Positions 1 to 5,312 of a stretch of 11,281 nt of DNA are shown here, in pieces (the first letter of the stretch is position 1; the number at the start of each line of letters is the position of its first letter). The notes under the pieces are model-generated. The model was given only the letters and a program-made list of their open reading frames with translations. It did not search any database and was not told where the DNA came from. The translations under genes and the position numbers were made by a program. This DNA is from Thermococcus sp. GTDB lineage: Archaea; Methanobacteriota_B; Thermococci; Thermococcales; Thermococcaceae. The DNA lies in contig JAMOTW010000028.1 in NCBI GenBank assembly GCA_027062125.1, forward strand, positions 1 to 11,281. Reading direction: 5' to 3'.

Positions 1-1
1 G

Positions 2-125
2 GTACGGCGGTCATAGCGGCGGGGTCACACCCGGTCTCGTTTCGACCCCGGAAGTTAAGCCCGCCAGCGATCCCGGGTGTACTGCCCTCCGAGAGGGGGC
101 GGGAAACCGGGGACGCCGCCGGCCA
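2..125 (+). rRNA. rrf: 5S ribosomal RNA
   Basis: This is a complete or near-complete 5S rRNA; the ends are approximate within a few bases. Hallmarks are the central CCCGGAAGTTAAGC segment, GTACTGCCCTCCGAGAGGGGGCGGGAA in the helix IV/V arm (split here as GTACTGCCCTCCGAGAGG and GGGCGGGAA), and a closing helix formed by the 5' CGGCGG and the 3' CCGCCG. It closely resembles Thermococcales 5S rRNA as I recall it. Its promoter would lie before the window. No 16S, 23S or tRNA is visible beside it, which fits the Thermococcales habit of keeping 5S genes apart from the 16S-23S operon. Confidence 0.95.
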
Positions 126-150
126 CTATCTCCAAACCCTTCTCGCAAGC

Positions 151-157
151 CTTAAAT
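151..157 (+). promoter_or_regulatory. TATA box of pcm
   Basis: CTTAAAT is centred about 27 bases before the ATG at 181. That places the transcription start at or within a few bases of the start codon. No Shine-Dalgarno is present, so the mRNA is probably leaderless or nearly so. Confidence 0.5.
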
Positions 158-180
158 CCTCTTGTGCGTATTCTCTCGCG

Positions 181-852
181 ATGAGTCCTATGGTTTCCGA
201 GGATGAACTCCTGAGGAGATGGGAGAAGACCGTTGAGAGGCTTTTCCGCGAGGGGGTTATCAAAAGCGAAGCTGTTAGGCGGGCTTTTCTGAAGTATCCG
301 CGCTACCTCTTCGTCCAGAAGCGCTACTGGGGTTACGCCCACGTCGATGAACCCCTCCCGATTCCAGCGGGGCAGACGATAAGCGCGCCCCACATGGTCG
401 CGATAATGCTCGAGCTGGCCGAGCTGAAGCCCGGAATGAAGGTTCTCGAGGTCGGAACGGGGAGTGGCTGGAACGCCGCTCTAATAGCCGAACTCGTGAA
501 GACCGACGTTTACACAGTCGAGAGGATTCCGGAGCTTGTTGAGTTTGCCAGACAGAACCTTCGGCGGGCCGGAGTTGGGAACGTCCACGTCTTCCTGGGG
601 GATGGGAGCGGGGGCTTTCCGCCGAAGGCTCCCTACGACAGGATAATCGTTACCGCAGGGGCGCCGGAGATTCCTGAGCCGCTGGTGGAGCAGCTCAAGC
701 CCGGAGGAAGGCTGATAATCCCCGTGGGGAGCTATCACCTCTGGCAGGACCTGTACATCGTCGATAAAACTGAAGACGGGGAAATCAAAAAGCGGCGCTG
801 GGGCGGTGTAGCTTTCGTGCCCCTGGTCGGGGAATACGGCTGGAGGGAGTAG
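181..852 (+). CDS. pcm: Protein-L-isoaspartate O-methyltransferase
   Basis: This 223-aa enzyme uses SAM to methylate L-isoaspartyl residues in age- or heat-damaged proteins, starting their repair to aspartate in the cytoplasm. The family signature is clear: the substrate-binding stretch AGQTISAPHM (residues 63-72), SAM motif I VLEVGTGSGWNAA (88-100), the acidic VERIPELVE after strand 2, and the post-motif region IIVTAGAPEIPEPL. The C-terminus GGVAFVPLVGEYGW is typical of Pyrococcus/Thermococcus Pcm, and the length is normal. A second in-frame ATG at 190 would give MVSEDELL, closer to the Pyrococcus N-terminus as I recall it, so the start could be three codons later. It stands alone between the 5S gene and the HAD gene, with its own TATA box. 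Confidence 0.95.
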   Translation: MSPMVSEDELLRRWEKTVERLFREGVIKSEAVRRAFLKYPRYLFVQKRYWGYAHVDEPLPIPAGQTISAPHMVAIMLELAELKPGMKVLEVGTGSGWNAALIAELVKTDVYTVERIPELVEFARQNLRRAGVGNVHVFLGDGSGGFPPKAPYDRIIVTAGAPEIPEPLVEQLKPGGRLIIPVGSYHLWQDLYIVDKTEDGEIKKRRWGGVAFVPLVGEYGWRE

Positions 853-853
853 G

Positions 854-861
854 CTTTTAAG
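854..861 (+). promoter_or_regulatory. TATA box of the SerB-like HAD gene
   Basis: CTTTTAAG lies just after the pcm stop, about 35 bases before the ATG at 893. The implied start of transcription near 883 immediately precedes the ribosome site GGTGAT (884-889), which is 3 bases from the ATG. Confidence 0.55.
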
Positions 862-892
862 CTCCACGTGGGCTTTTCTTTAAGGTGATACC

Positions 893-1513
893 ATGGTCAA
901 GCTCATCGCTTTCGACCTCGAGGGGACGCTCGTCAAATCCATATCGAGCTGGGTGGAGCTTCACAAGAAGTTCGGCACGTGGGAGAAGGGAAAGGAGTAC
1001 GCCGAGCTCTTCTTCTCCGGAGAAATCGACTACGTGAGATGGGCCGAGCTCGACGCCTCCCTCTGGAAGGGCCACACGCGGGAGGAGATAATGGAGTGGG
1101 CGAACTCGGTCGAGTACATGGATGGGGCAGAGGAGCTCATCGAGTTCCTCAGGGAGAACGACTTCAAGATAGCGATACTCAGCAGCGGCCTCATGTGCCT
1201 CGCGGGAAGGATAGCAAGGGAACTTGGGGTTGATTATGTCTACGCCAACGAGCTGATATTCGATGAAAACGGTGTCGTTACGGGGAAGGTGAACCCTTTG
1301 GTCGACTTCAAGAGCAAGGGAGTCATTCTGCGCGAGCTGAAGGGGGAGTTAAAGCCCGAGCTTACCGTGGCCGTTGGCGACGGTTACAACGACATAAGCA
1401 TGTTCAGGGAAGCCGATGTTGCGATAGCGATAAACCCCCACGAGGGTGTTGAGGGCGACCACAACGTCGAGAGCCTCAGGGAAGTGAAGGAGATAATCGC
1501 CGGCCTGATCTGA
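893..1513 (+). CDS. HAD-superfamily phosphatase, phosphoserine phosphatase-like
   Basis: This 206-aa cytoplasmic HAD phosphatase shows all four motifs. Motif I is FDLEGTLV (nucleophile Asp8), motif II ILSSGL (Ser97/Ser98), motif III the Lys in DFKSKGVIL (around 140-142), and motif IV VAVGDGYNDISMF (Asp163, Asp167). The spacing and the helical C1 cap (about 15-80) fit subfamily IB, the SerB/ThrH group that cleaves phosphoserine and similar small phosphates. Motif I is DxE, not DxD: the general acid/base position is Glu10, as in ThrH-type enzymes. Phosphoserine is therefore a guess, and another small phosphomonoester is possible. The start is fixed by GGTGAT three bases before ATG. Its 3' end faces the minus-strand sRNA candidate at 1513-1571. 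Confidence 0.88.
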   Translation: MVKLIAFDLEGTLVKSISSWVELHKKFGTWEKGKEYAELFFSGEIDYVRWAELDASLWKGHTREEIMEWANSVEYMDGAEELIEFLRENDFKIAILSSGLMCLAGRIARELGVDYVYANELIFDENGVVTGKVNPLVDFKSKGVILRELKGELKPELTVAVGDGYNDISMFREADVAIAINPHEGVEGDHNVESLREVKEIIAGLI

Positions 1514-1571
1514 GGGGTCGGGGAAGGGCGTGCTCATCACCCATCAGCAAAGCAAAAGCTCGTCATCCCCC
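1513..1571 (-). ncRNA. Candidate C/D box guide sRNA (2'-O-methylation guide), locus 1
   Basis: Read on the minus strand, the elements come in canonical archaeal order. There is a GGGG stem (1570-1567), box C ATGACGA (1566-1560), a 12-nt guide GCTTTTGCTTTG, box D' CTGA (1547-1544), and a 3-nt spacer. Then come box C' GTGATGA (1540-1534), a 12-nt guide GCACGCCCTTCC, box D CCGA (1521-1518), and CCCC (1517-1514) that can pair with the opening GGGG. The regular 12/3/12 spacing and perfect C'/D' boxes are strong. The C and D boxes each differ from consensus (RTGATGA, CTGA) at one base. I could not place either guide on rRNA or tRNA from memory. The RNA would bind L7Ae, Nop5 and fibrillarin. It may share a transcript with the GC-rich hairpin at 1571-1634. 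Confidence 0.6.
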
Positions 1572-1634
1572 TGTCGGCCCGGCCGGAACCCCCGCTTCAC
1601 CCCTCCGCGGGGTGGGCGGACGCCGGGCCGGCGG
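1571..1634 (-). other. GC-rich long hairpin, possible structured ncRNA (H/ACA-like?)
   Basis: CGGCCCGGC (1575-1583) pairs perfectly with GCCGGGCCG (1622-1630). Inside it, CCGC (1592-1595) pairs with GCGG (1616-1619), and CACCCC (1598-1603) with GGGGTG (1609-1614) around a 5-base loop. On the minus strand the 9-bp outer stem is followed directly by ACA and then by box C of the sRNA at 1513-1571. On the plus strand G-U pairs would lengthen the outer stem. A 9-bp basal stem followed by ACA recalls an archaeal H/ACA guide, but I could not build a convincing pseudouridylation pocket or kink-turn, so only the hairpin itself is well supported. A TATA-like box sits upstream on the minus strand. Confidence 0.45.
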
Positions 1635-1652
1635 TGGAGTTTAAGGGCGCGA

Positions 1653-1661
1653 GGTTAAAAG
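1653..1661 (-). promoter_or_regulatory. Possible TATA box for the ncRNA region
   Basis: Minus-strand GCTTTTAAC sits in the gap just after the prepilin peptidase stop codon. Transcription about 25 bases on would begin near 1630-1634, at the 5' edge of the GC-rich hairpin. A second TATA-like CCTTAAAC lies near 1639-1646. The core is nearly palindromic, but no plus-strand gene follows, so a minus-strand ncRNA unit is the simpler reading. Confidence 0.35.
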
Positions 1662-1667
1662 CCTAAC

Positions 1668-2873
1668 TCACATCCCCCCTATTTTCATCTGAATCCACCA
1701 GAAGATGTCTCCCCAGAAGTAGCTGATGAGGAAGCCGAGGAAGAGGGCCGGGGCGAATGGCATGGACTTCTTCCTCAAAAAGCGGTTCTCGAGTTTTCCC
1801 TCCTCGACCAGCTTCCTGAGCTCCTCTATCTGTTCCCTCCTAAGCCCCTCCGCAGTGGGGGACGCTATTACCCTCCCGTAGTCGGGTCTTAGGAGGGATG
1901 GGTCGGCCGAAGTTACGGCGTTCTTCATGCGGGTGAAGAGGTCGCTCCTGTCCCTGAGGACCTCACCCTCCCTCTCGAACACCGTCTCCCCGAGTATGTC
2001 CCACTCCTCGAGCTCCTCGACGGGCACCTCCTCCATGAGGACGCCCGTTCTCATGAACTTGACGAGGGAGAAGAACACCTTGAACAGGTAGAGCGTCGCC
2101 AGAAGCTTAAGGAAAGCTCTCGCCATCGGCACGGGGCCGGTGTAGAGGAGGTAAGCAAGCACCGCGAGACCGATTACGTCACCGGTTTTCCTGAACTTCC
2201 CGAGGACGTATATCACGACTATCGTGAAGAGCCACGACCATATTCCCACTATGGCCACTCCAGTCAGGTCATGGAGAATCAGCCTGAAGCCGAGGGCGGC
2301 CATTATCCACAGGGAGACCTCGGCGGTGAGCCTCGCCCCGTCGGTGAATATGCGTCTGAGCTCCTCAAACTGCCTTCTGAGGAGTATCACGCCGAAGGCG
2401 TAGAGGAATATGAAAGGGAATATCGCGATGAGGCTGTTGAGGAGTATCGTCAGGGGATATAGGGGGTAGCCGACCGCGTACGGCGGAATCAGGGAGGCGT
2501 TCTCCGGAGGGTAGGGAAGAAGGGCCGAGAAGCCCGCGAGGATGAGGGCGTCGCCGCTGGCCCAGGCGCCTATGTAGTACAGCAGGAGGCCGAGGAGGAG
2601 GCCGAGGACGAAGCCGGCCAGCCCGGAGACCGCGAGAAGGGCGTTGCCCTCCTTAAGCCCGAGGTAGAGGTAGTAGATGATTCCCGCCTCGACGGCAGGA
2701 ATCGGGATTTTATCGAGCAGTCCCTCGCTCTCCTCGCCCTCCCATCCTCGCAGCTTTCCGATGAGTGCGAGGGTCGGGAAGACGTTTATGTCGTCTATGA
2801 AACCGGTTTTCAGGTCGGTGTACGAAGTAACGGCTCCCATAACCAGCCCCAGAAACAGGGGAACGTATCCCAT
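1668..2873 (-). CDS. Type IV prepilin peptidase, A24 family (FlaK/PibD/EppA-like)
   Basis: This is a 401-aa polytopic membrane aspartic protease that removes the leader of type IV pilin-like preproteins. The first catalytic Asp lies in SYTDLKTGFI (Asp20). The second lies in WASGDALILAG (Asp108), where the usual GxGD reads AxSGD-like, with Ala105-Ser106-Gly107-Asp108. Hydrophobic segments fill about 1-18, 58-125, 140-165, 180-225 and 230-275. A soluble loop rich in Glu and Arg spans about 280-370, and the C-terminal MPFAPALFLGFLISYF is typical of the family. At 401 aa it is longer than bacterial or FlaK enzymes because of the loop. It starts 9 bases after the stop of the prepilin gene, with GGTGGA three bases before its ATG, so the two are coupled and the pilin is the obvious substrate. 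Confidence 0.88.
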   Translation of the reverse strand: MGYVPLFLGLVMGAVTSYTDLKTGFIDDINVFPTLALIGKLRGWEGEESEGLLDKIPIPAVEAGIIYYLYLGLKEGNALLAVSGLAGFVLGLLLGLLLYYIGAWASGDALILAGFSALLPYPPENASLIPPYAVGYPLYPLTILLNSLIAIFPFIFLYAFGVILLRRQFEELRRIFTDGARLTAEVSLWIMAALGFRLILHDLTGVAIVGIWSWLFTIVVIYVLGKFRKTGDVIGLAVLAYLLYTGPVPMARAFLKLLATLYLFKVFFSLVKFMRTGVLMEEVPVEELEEWDILGETVFEREGEVLRDRSDLFTRMKNAVTSADPSLLRPDYGRVIASPTAEGLRREQIEELRKLVEEGKLENRFLRKKSMPFAPALFLGFLISYFWGDIFWWIQMKIGGM

Positions 2874-2882
2874 GATTCCACC

Positions 2883-3050
2883 TCAGAGGTCTTCGAGTAT
2901 CTCCTGCCTCACCTGGTCGACGTAGTCCCCTATTGCCTCGTTCATGTTTTTGACGCCGTTGAGGATTACTCTCGCTGCTATCAGCACGAGCACGAGCACG
3001 GCCGCGAGCATGAAAAGGTACTCAATGGCCCCCTGGGCGCTTCTCCTCAT
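2883..3050 (-). CDS. Class III (type IV pilin-like) prepilin, small
   Basis: This 55-aa ORF begins MRRSAQGAIEYLFMLAAVLV, a textbook archaeal class III signal peptide. It has a short basic leader, a Q-G-A-I-E-Y block with the conserved Glu, then about 20 hydrophobic residues (11-30). The mature part would be a hydrophobic helix followed by a short charged tail (about 31-55, with D/E/K/R/Q). After cleavage between Ala5 and Gln6 it would assemble into a cell-surface or membrane-anchored pilus. The ribosome site GGTGTGAGGT abuts the ATG. The next gene, 9 bases on, is a prepilin peptidase, which supports the assignment. The protein is small for a pilin, so it may be a minor or structural core subunit. 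Confidence 0.87.
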   Translation of the reverse strand: MRRSAQGAIEYLFMLAAVLVLVLIAARVILNGVKNMNEAIGDYVDQVRQEILEDL

Positions 3051-3083
3051 ACCTCACACCTGACCTTACTTCGGTGCTAAAGG

Positions 3084-3091
3084 ATTTAAAA
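3084..3091 (-). promoter_or_regulatory. TATA box of the prepilin-peptidase operon
   Basis: Minus-strand TTTTAAAT is centred about 38 bases before the prepilin ATG (3050). The implied start near 3062 leaves a 12-base leader that consists almost entirely of the ribosome site. Confidence 0.5.
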
Positions 3092-3103
3092 GTTTCCATC
3101 AGC

Positions 3104-3111
3104 CTTTTAAG
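3104..3111 (+). promoter_or_regulatory. TATA box of the ASCH gene pair
   Basis: CTTTTAAG is centred about 32 bases before the ATG at 3140. The implied start falls near 3133, at the ribosome site GGTGAA (3133-3138). The more upstream ATTTAAAA at 3084-3091 could also serve this strand. Confidence 0.45.
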
Positions 3112-3139
3112 CGGGGCGAGAAATCGGGGTGTGGTGAAG

Positions 3140-3484
3140 ATGAGGGTTTACAGACTTCGCGTTCGCGATGAGTACCTCGACTACATAAAGTCGGGCGAGA
3201 AGAGGATAGAGGTAAGGGTTGCCTATCCGCAGCTGAAGGGGATAAAGCAGGGGGACAAGATAATCTTCAACGACGAGGTTCCCGCGGTGGTTACGGGCGT
3301 TAAATCCTACGAGACCTTCCGCCAGGTCCTCCGCGAGGAGCCGATAAAGAAAATCTTCCCCGACGAGCCGAGCTTTGAGAGGGCCGTAAAGCGGTTCCAC
3401 AACATGTACCCCAAGTGGAAGGAGAACCGCTACGGCGTGATCGCGATAAGGTTCAAGCTCGTGGGTGAGAGCGGTAAGCGGTGA
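3140..3484 (+). CDS. ASCH domain-containing protein, short form
   Basis: This 114-aa protein is a single ASCH domain, a PUA-like beta-barrel fold thought to bind RNA, with some relatives acting as RNases or amidohydrolases. The family pattern is seen in DEYLDYIKSGEKRIEVRVAY (about 9-28), followed by the barrel strand KQGDKIIFN, a central KSYETF, and a C-terminal strand YGVIAIRFKLV. I chose the ATG at 3140 because GGTGAA lies just ahead of it. An upstream in-frame extension to 3074 would run through the promoter. The gene overlaps the next by the run-on of stop and ribosome site, so the two ASCH proteins are translated together. The exact biochemical role is unknown. Confidence 0.82.
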   Translation: MRVYRLRVRDEYLDYIKSGEKRIEVRVAYPQLKGIKQGDKIIFNDEVPAVVTGVKSYETFRQVLREEPIKKIFPDEPSFERAVKRFHNMYPKWKENRYGVIAIRFKLVGESGKR

Positions 3485-3489
3485 TGGCC

Positions 3490-4059
3490 ATGCGCCACCT
3501 CGAGTTCGACGGGCGCTACGCCGAGGCCATACTGAGCGGGAAGAAGAGGGCAACGGTGAGGCTCGGCAGGAGGCCCAACCTGAATCCCGGCGACGAGGTT
3601 CTCATACACTCCGGCGGCTACGCCCTCGGGAAGGCGGTAATAGAGAGGGTCGAGAGCAAGACAGTTGGGGAGCTGACCGACGAGGATGCATTCCTCGACG
3701 GCTTCTCCAGCAGGGAGGAGCTGATAAAGACCCTAAAAACCCACTACAGGTACGTCAACGACGACTCCCCGGCCCACGTCGTTGTTTTCCGCCTGGTCGA
3801 GAAGTTTGATAAACCGGTCATGAGCTCCGACTATGCCTACGAGGGCAACAATCCCGTTGAGATAGCGGAGATGGCCTTGAAGCACCTCGACCTCTCGGAG
3901 GAAGACAGAAAGCTGATAGAGCTTTTCCTCGAGGCGGGAAGTCTCAGGAAAGCCGCCCACAGGCTCGGCGGCATGAACAAACGCTACCTCATAAGGGACG
4001 CCCTCAGGAGGGCCTACGAAGAACTGAAGAAAATGGGCCTCATGGGGCCGAAACTTTGA
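3490..4059 (+). CDS. ASCH domain protein with C-terminal helix-turn-helix-like region
   Basis: This 189-aa protein has an N-terminal ASCH domain (about 1-105: FDGRYAEAILSGKKRATVRLG, then NPGDEVLIHSGGYALGKAVI). A helical C-terminal half (about 120-189) contains LSEEDRKLIELFLEAGSLRK followed by AAHRLGGMNKRYLIRDALRRA, which reads like a winged or sigma-4-like HTH. A link between RNA and DNA binding is an inference. I chose the ATG at 3490 because GGTGAT (3480-3485) lies 4 bases before it, matching spacing elsewhere in this window. GTG 3481 or ATG 3484 would add two or three residues. Its last 20 bases overlap the end of the convergent Lrp-like gene. Confidence 0.82.
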   Translation: MRHLEFDGRYAEAILSGKKRATVRLGRRPNLNPGDEVLIHSGGYALGKAVIERVESKTVGELTDEDAFLDGFSSREELIKTLKTHYRYVNDDSPAHVVVFRLVEKFDKPVMSSDYAYEGNNPVEIAEMALKHLDLSEEDRKLIELFLEAGSLRKAAHRLGGMNKRYLIRDALRRAYEELKKMGLMGPKL

Positions 4060-4321
4060 GCGATTCAAGCATTGAGACCGTTTCCGTTCCCCCAGCGTTC
4101 TTTTTGACGGCCGAGAGGGTAACCGGCATGAGCTTGAAGCTTCCACCGTGGATTAAGTGCCTCAGCTCCCCCGCGAACTGCTCCATCTCGAACTCGTCCC
4201 GGAATTCCACCTTCGCTATGAAGTCGTACTCCCCGTAAAGCCAGTACCCTTCGACGGGGAGCTTCTCCAGAACCTCGTCCCGGACGCCCCAGACGAGGAG
4301 TATCGCCTCGATTTTCCTCAC
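4040..4321 (-). CDS. Stand-alone Lrp/AsnC effector-domain (RAM-like) protein
   Basis: This 93-aa protein reads (V)RKIEAILLVWGVRDEVLEKL then EGYWLYGEYDFIAKVEF, the alpha/beta RAM or dimeric ferredoxin-like fold that binds amino acids in Lrp/AsnC regulators. No N-terminal DNA-binding helix-turn-helix is present. Such small proteins may bind ligands or modulate full-length Lrp proteins by co-assembly. I chose GTG at 4321 because GGAGG (4328-4332) lies 6 bases ahead and a TATA box lies further upstream. The open frame continues to an ATG at 4543, but the added residues are low in structure and run through the promoters and into the divergent HAD gene. It ends 20 bases inside the ASCH gene on the other strand. 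Confidence 0.75.
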   Translation of the reverse strand: MRKIEAILLVWGVRDEVLEKLPVEGYWLYGEYDFIAKVEFRDEFEMEQFAGELRHLIHGGSFKLMPVTLSAVKKNAGGTETVSMLESLKVSAP

Positions 4322-4353
4322 CCCCTTCCTCCGTTTCGAGGACTTCGAGGGGA

Positions 4354-4361
4354 GATAAAAG
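4354..4361 (-). promoter_or_regulatory. TATA box of the Lrp-like gene
   Basis: Minus-strand CTTTTATC is centred about 36 bases before the GTG at 4321. The implied transcript start near 4331 coincides with the GGAGG ribosome site. Its presence argues for the short GTG-initiated protein. Confidence 0.5.
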
Positions 4362-4439
4362 CTTTTCCAGGTTTCTTCTATCAGACCGGCAGGTTTCCGA
4401 AGGATTTTCGACTGAATTTTGTCATTGTGCCCGGGAAGG

Positions 4440-4447
4440 GTTTTAAC
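4440..4447 (+). promoter_or_regulatory. TATA box of the PH0459-like HAD gene
   Basis: GTTTTAAC lies about 35 bases before the ATG at 4478. The implied start near 4468 sits at the ribosome site GGTGGT (4468-4473). The remaining bases between the two divergent genes (about 4362-4439) show no gene or clear structure. Confidence 0.5.
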
Positions 4448-4477
4448 GTCCACGGCAGACTTAACCCGGTGGTTGTG

Positions 4478-5200
4478 ATGAAAGCCGTCTTCTTCGACTT
4501 CGTCGGCACCCTGATAACCAAAGCCGGAGAAAACGTAACCCACCAGAACATCGTGAGGGAAGTGCTCAGAAGGGCCGGCAGGGAGGATTTGGACTACGTC
4601 AAAGTCTGGGAGGAGTACGAGAACGAGAGCTCAAGGCTCTTCAAGGAGCTGGCCGGAAAGCCCTACGTGAAGATCCGCGATGTGGACACGGAAGCGATGA
4701 ATATGGTTGCAGAAAGGCACGGCTTCTCCGTCCCGGAGGACTTCTGGGAGATAAGCATAGCGATGCACGAGAGGTTTGGAGAGCTCTTCCCAGACGCCGT
4801 CGATACCATAAAGGCCCTCAAAGCCCTCGGCCTGCACGTCGGAATAATCACCGACTCCGACAACGACTACATCGAGGCCCACCTGAGGGCCCTCGGAATC
4901 TACGACCTCTTCGACAGCATAACGACGAGCGAGGATGCGGGCTTCTACAAGCCCCACGAAAGGCCCTTCCTCCTTGCCCTGGAGAGGGCGGGGGTTGAGC
5001 CCGAGGAAGCCATCTACGTCGGCGATAACCCCGCCAAGGACTGCGTCGGTGCCAAAAACATCGGCATGATGAGCGTCCTCCTCGACCCAAACGCCCAGAA
5101 ACGCGACCTCTGGGGGAACTGCGACTTTGTGGTGTCAAAACTGAGCGAGGTCGTCGAAATCGTGAAGGGCCTGATGGAAAGTGAGTCATCCAGACAATAA
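4478..5200 (+). CDS. HAD-superfamily hydrolase, haloacid dehalogenase-like (PH0459 type)
   Basis: This 240-aa cytoplasmic HAD hydrolase closely resembles Pyrococcus horikoshii PH0459 as I recall it. Motif I is FFDFVGTL with nucleophile Asp7, motif II IITDSD (Thr125), motif III FYKPH (Lys158), and motif IV IYVGDNPAKD (Asp183, Asp188). A helical cap spans about 18-105. The usual second Asp of motif I is Val9, as in L-2-haloacid dehalogenases, which hydrolyse carbon-halogen bonds and do not need that acid. The physiological substrate is unknown, and the name 2-haloacid dehalogenase should be treated as a family label. An in-frame extension upstream to 4157 is antisense to the Lrp-like gene and was rejected. 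A T-rich stretch at 5284-5300 follows. Confidence 0.88.
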   Translation: MKAVFFDFVGTLITKAGENVTHQNIVREVLRRAGREDLDYVKVWEEYENESSRLFKELAGKPYVKIRDVDTEAMNMVAERHGFSVPEDFWEISIAMHERFGELFPDAVDTIKALKALGLHVGIITDSDNDYIEAHLRALGIYDLFDSITTSEDAGFYKPHERPFLLALERAGVEPEEAIYVGDNPAKDCVGAKNIGMMSVLLDPNAQKRDLWGNCDFVVSKLSEVVEIVKGLMESESSRQ

Positions 5201-5209
5201 AAAAGAAGG
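5195..5209 (-). terminator. Oligo-T terminator for the sRNA/phosphotransferase transcript
   Basis: On the minus strand the sequence reads CTTCTTTTTTATTG, a T6 run typical of archaeal termination. It begins about 8 bases after the closing stem of the C/D sRNA candidate at 5217-5281. Confidence 0.5.
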
Positions 5210-5216
5210 ACAGCAA

Positions 5217-5281
5217 GGGTCCGCAACGGCAGGGCTCTTCATCGGCTGTGCCTCGCCTAGCGAAATTCTCGTCATCCCCCC
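5217..5281 (-). ncRNA. C/D box guide sRNA matching 23S rRNA, locus 2
   Basis: On the minus strand GGGGGG (5281-5276) precedes box C ATGACGA (5275-5269). The 12-nt guide GAATTTCGCTAG (5268-5257) is followed by a degenerate D' GCGA, a 7-nt spacer, and C' CCGATGA (5245-5239). A 15-nt second guide leads to D CGGA (5223-5220) and CCC, which can pair with the opening G run. Eleven bases of the first guide are exactly complementary to UAGCGAAAUUC, the near-universal 23S rRNA segment around helices 69-71. By the D'+5 rule the methylated base would be the C of UAGC. The D-box CGGA could pair G with the C of the variant box C. Its first 27 bases resemble locus 1 (1513-1571). It lies 32 bases after a minus-strand gene stop and may be processed from that transcript. 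Confidence 0.68.
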
Positions 5282-5300
5282 TGTTTTTCTATTCTCGTGC
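5282..5300 (+). terminator. T-rich terminator after the PH0459-like HAD gene
   Basis: TGTTTTTCTATTCTCGTG leads into a further TTTT at 5301. T-rich runs of this kind terminate archaeal polymerase without a hairpin. It is about 80 bases after the stop codon. Confidence 0.4.
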
Positions 5301-5312
5301 TTTTCCGCTTTC

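Noticed and set aside
1575..1630. The GC-rich hairpin as a rho-independent terminator
   Set aside because: No T run follows on either strand, and archaeal termination relies on oligo-T rather than hairpins.
4370..4440. Possible C/D sRNA on the minus strand (ATGACAA ... GGTCTGA)
   Set aside because: Box C is too degenerate, no D'/C' pair is seen, and the spacing is irregular. It lies between two normal divergent promoters.
4157..4477. Upstream extension of the PH0459-like HAD protein
   Set aside because: The extension is antisense to the Lrp-like gene and unlike any HAD N-terminus. The family starts at MKAVFFDFVGTL.
4322..4543. N-terminal extension of the Lrp-like protein to 167 aa
   Set aside because: It crosses the TATA boxes of both divergent genes and enters the coding region of the HAD gene. 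The GTG at 4321 has a proper ribosome site and promoter.
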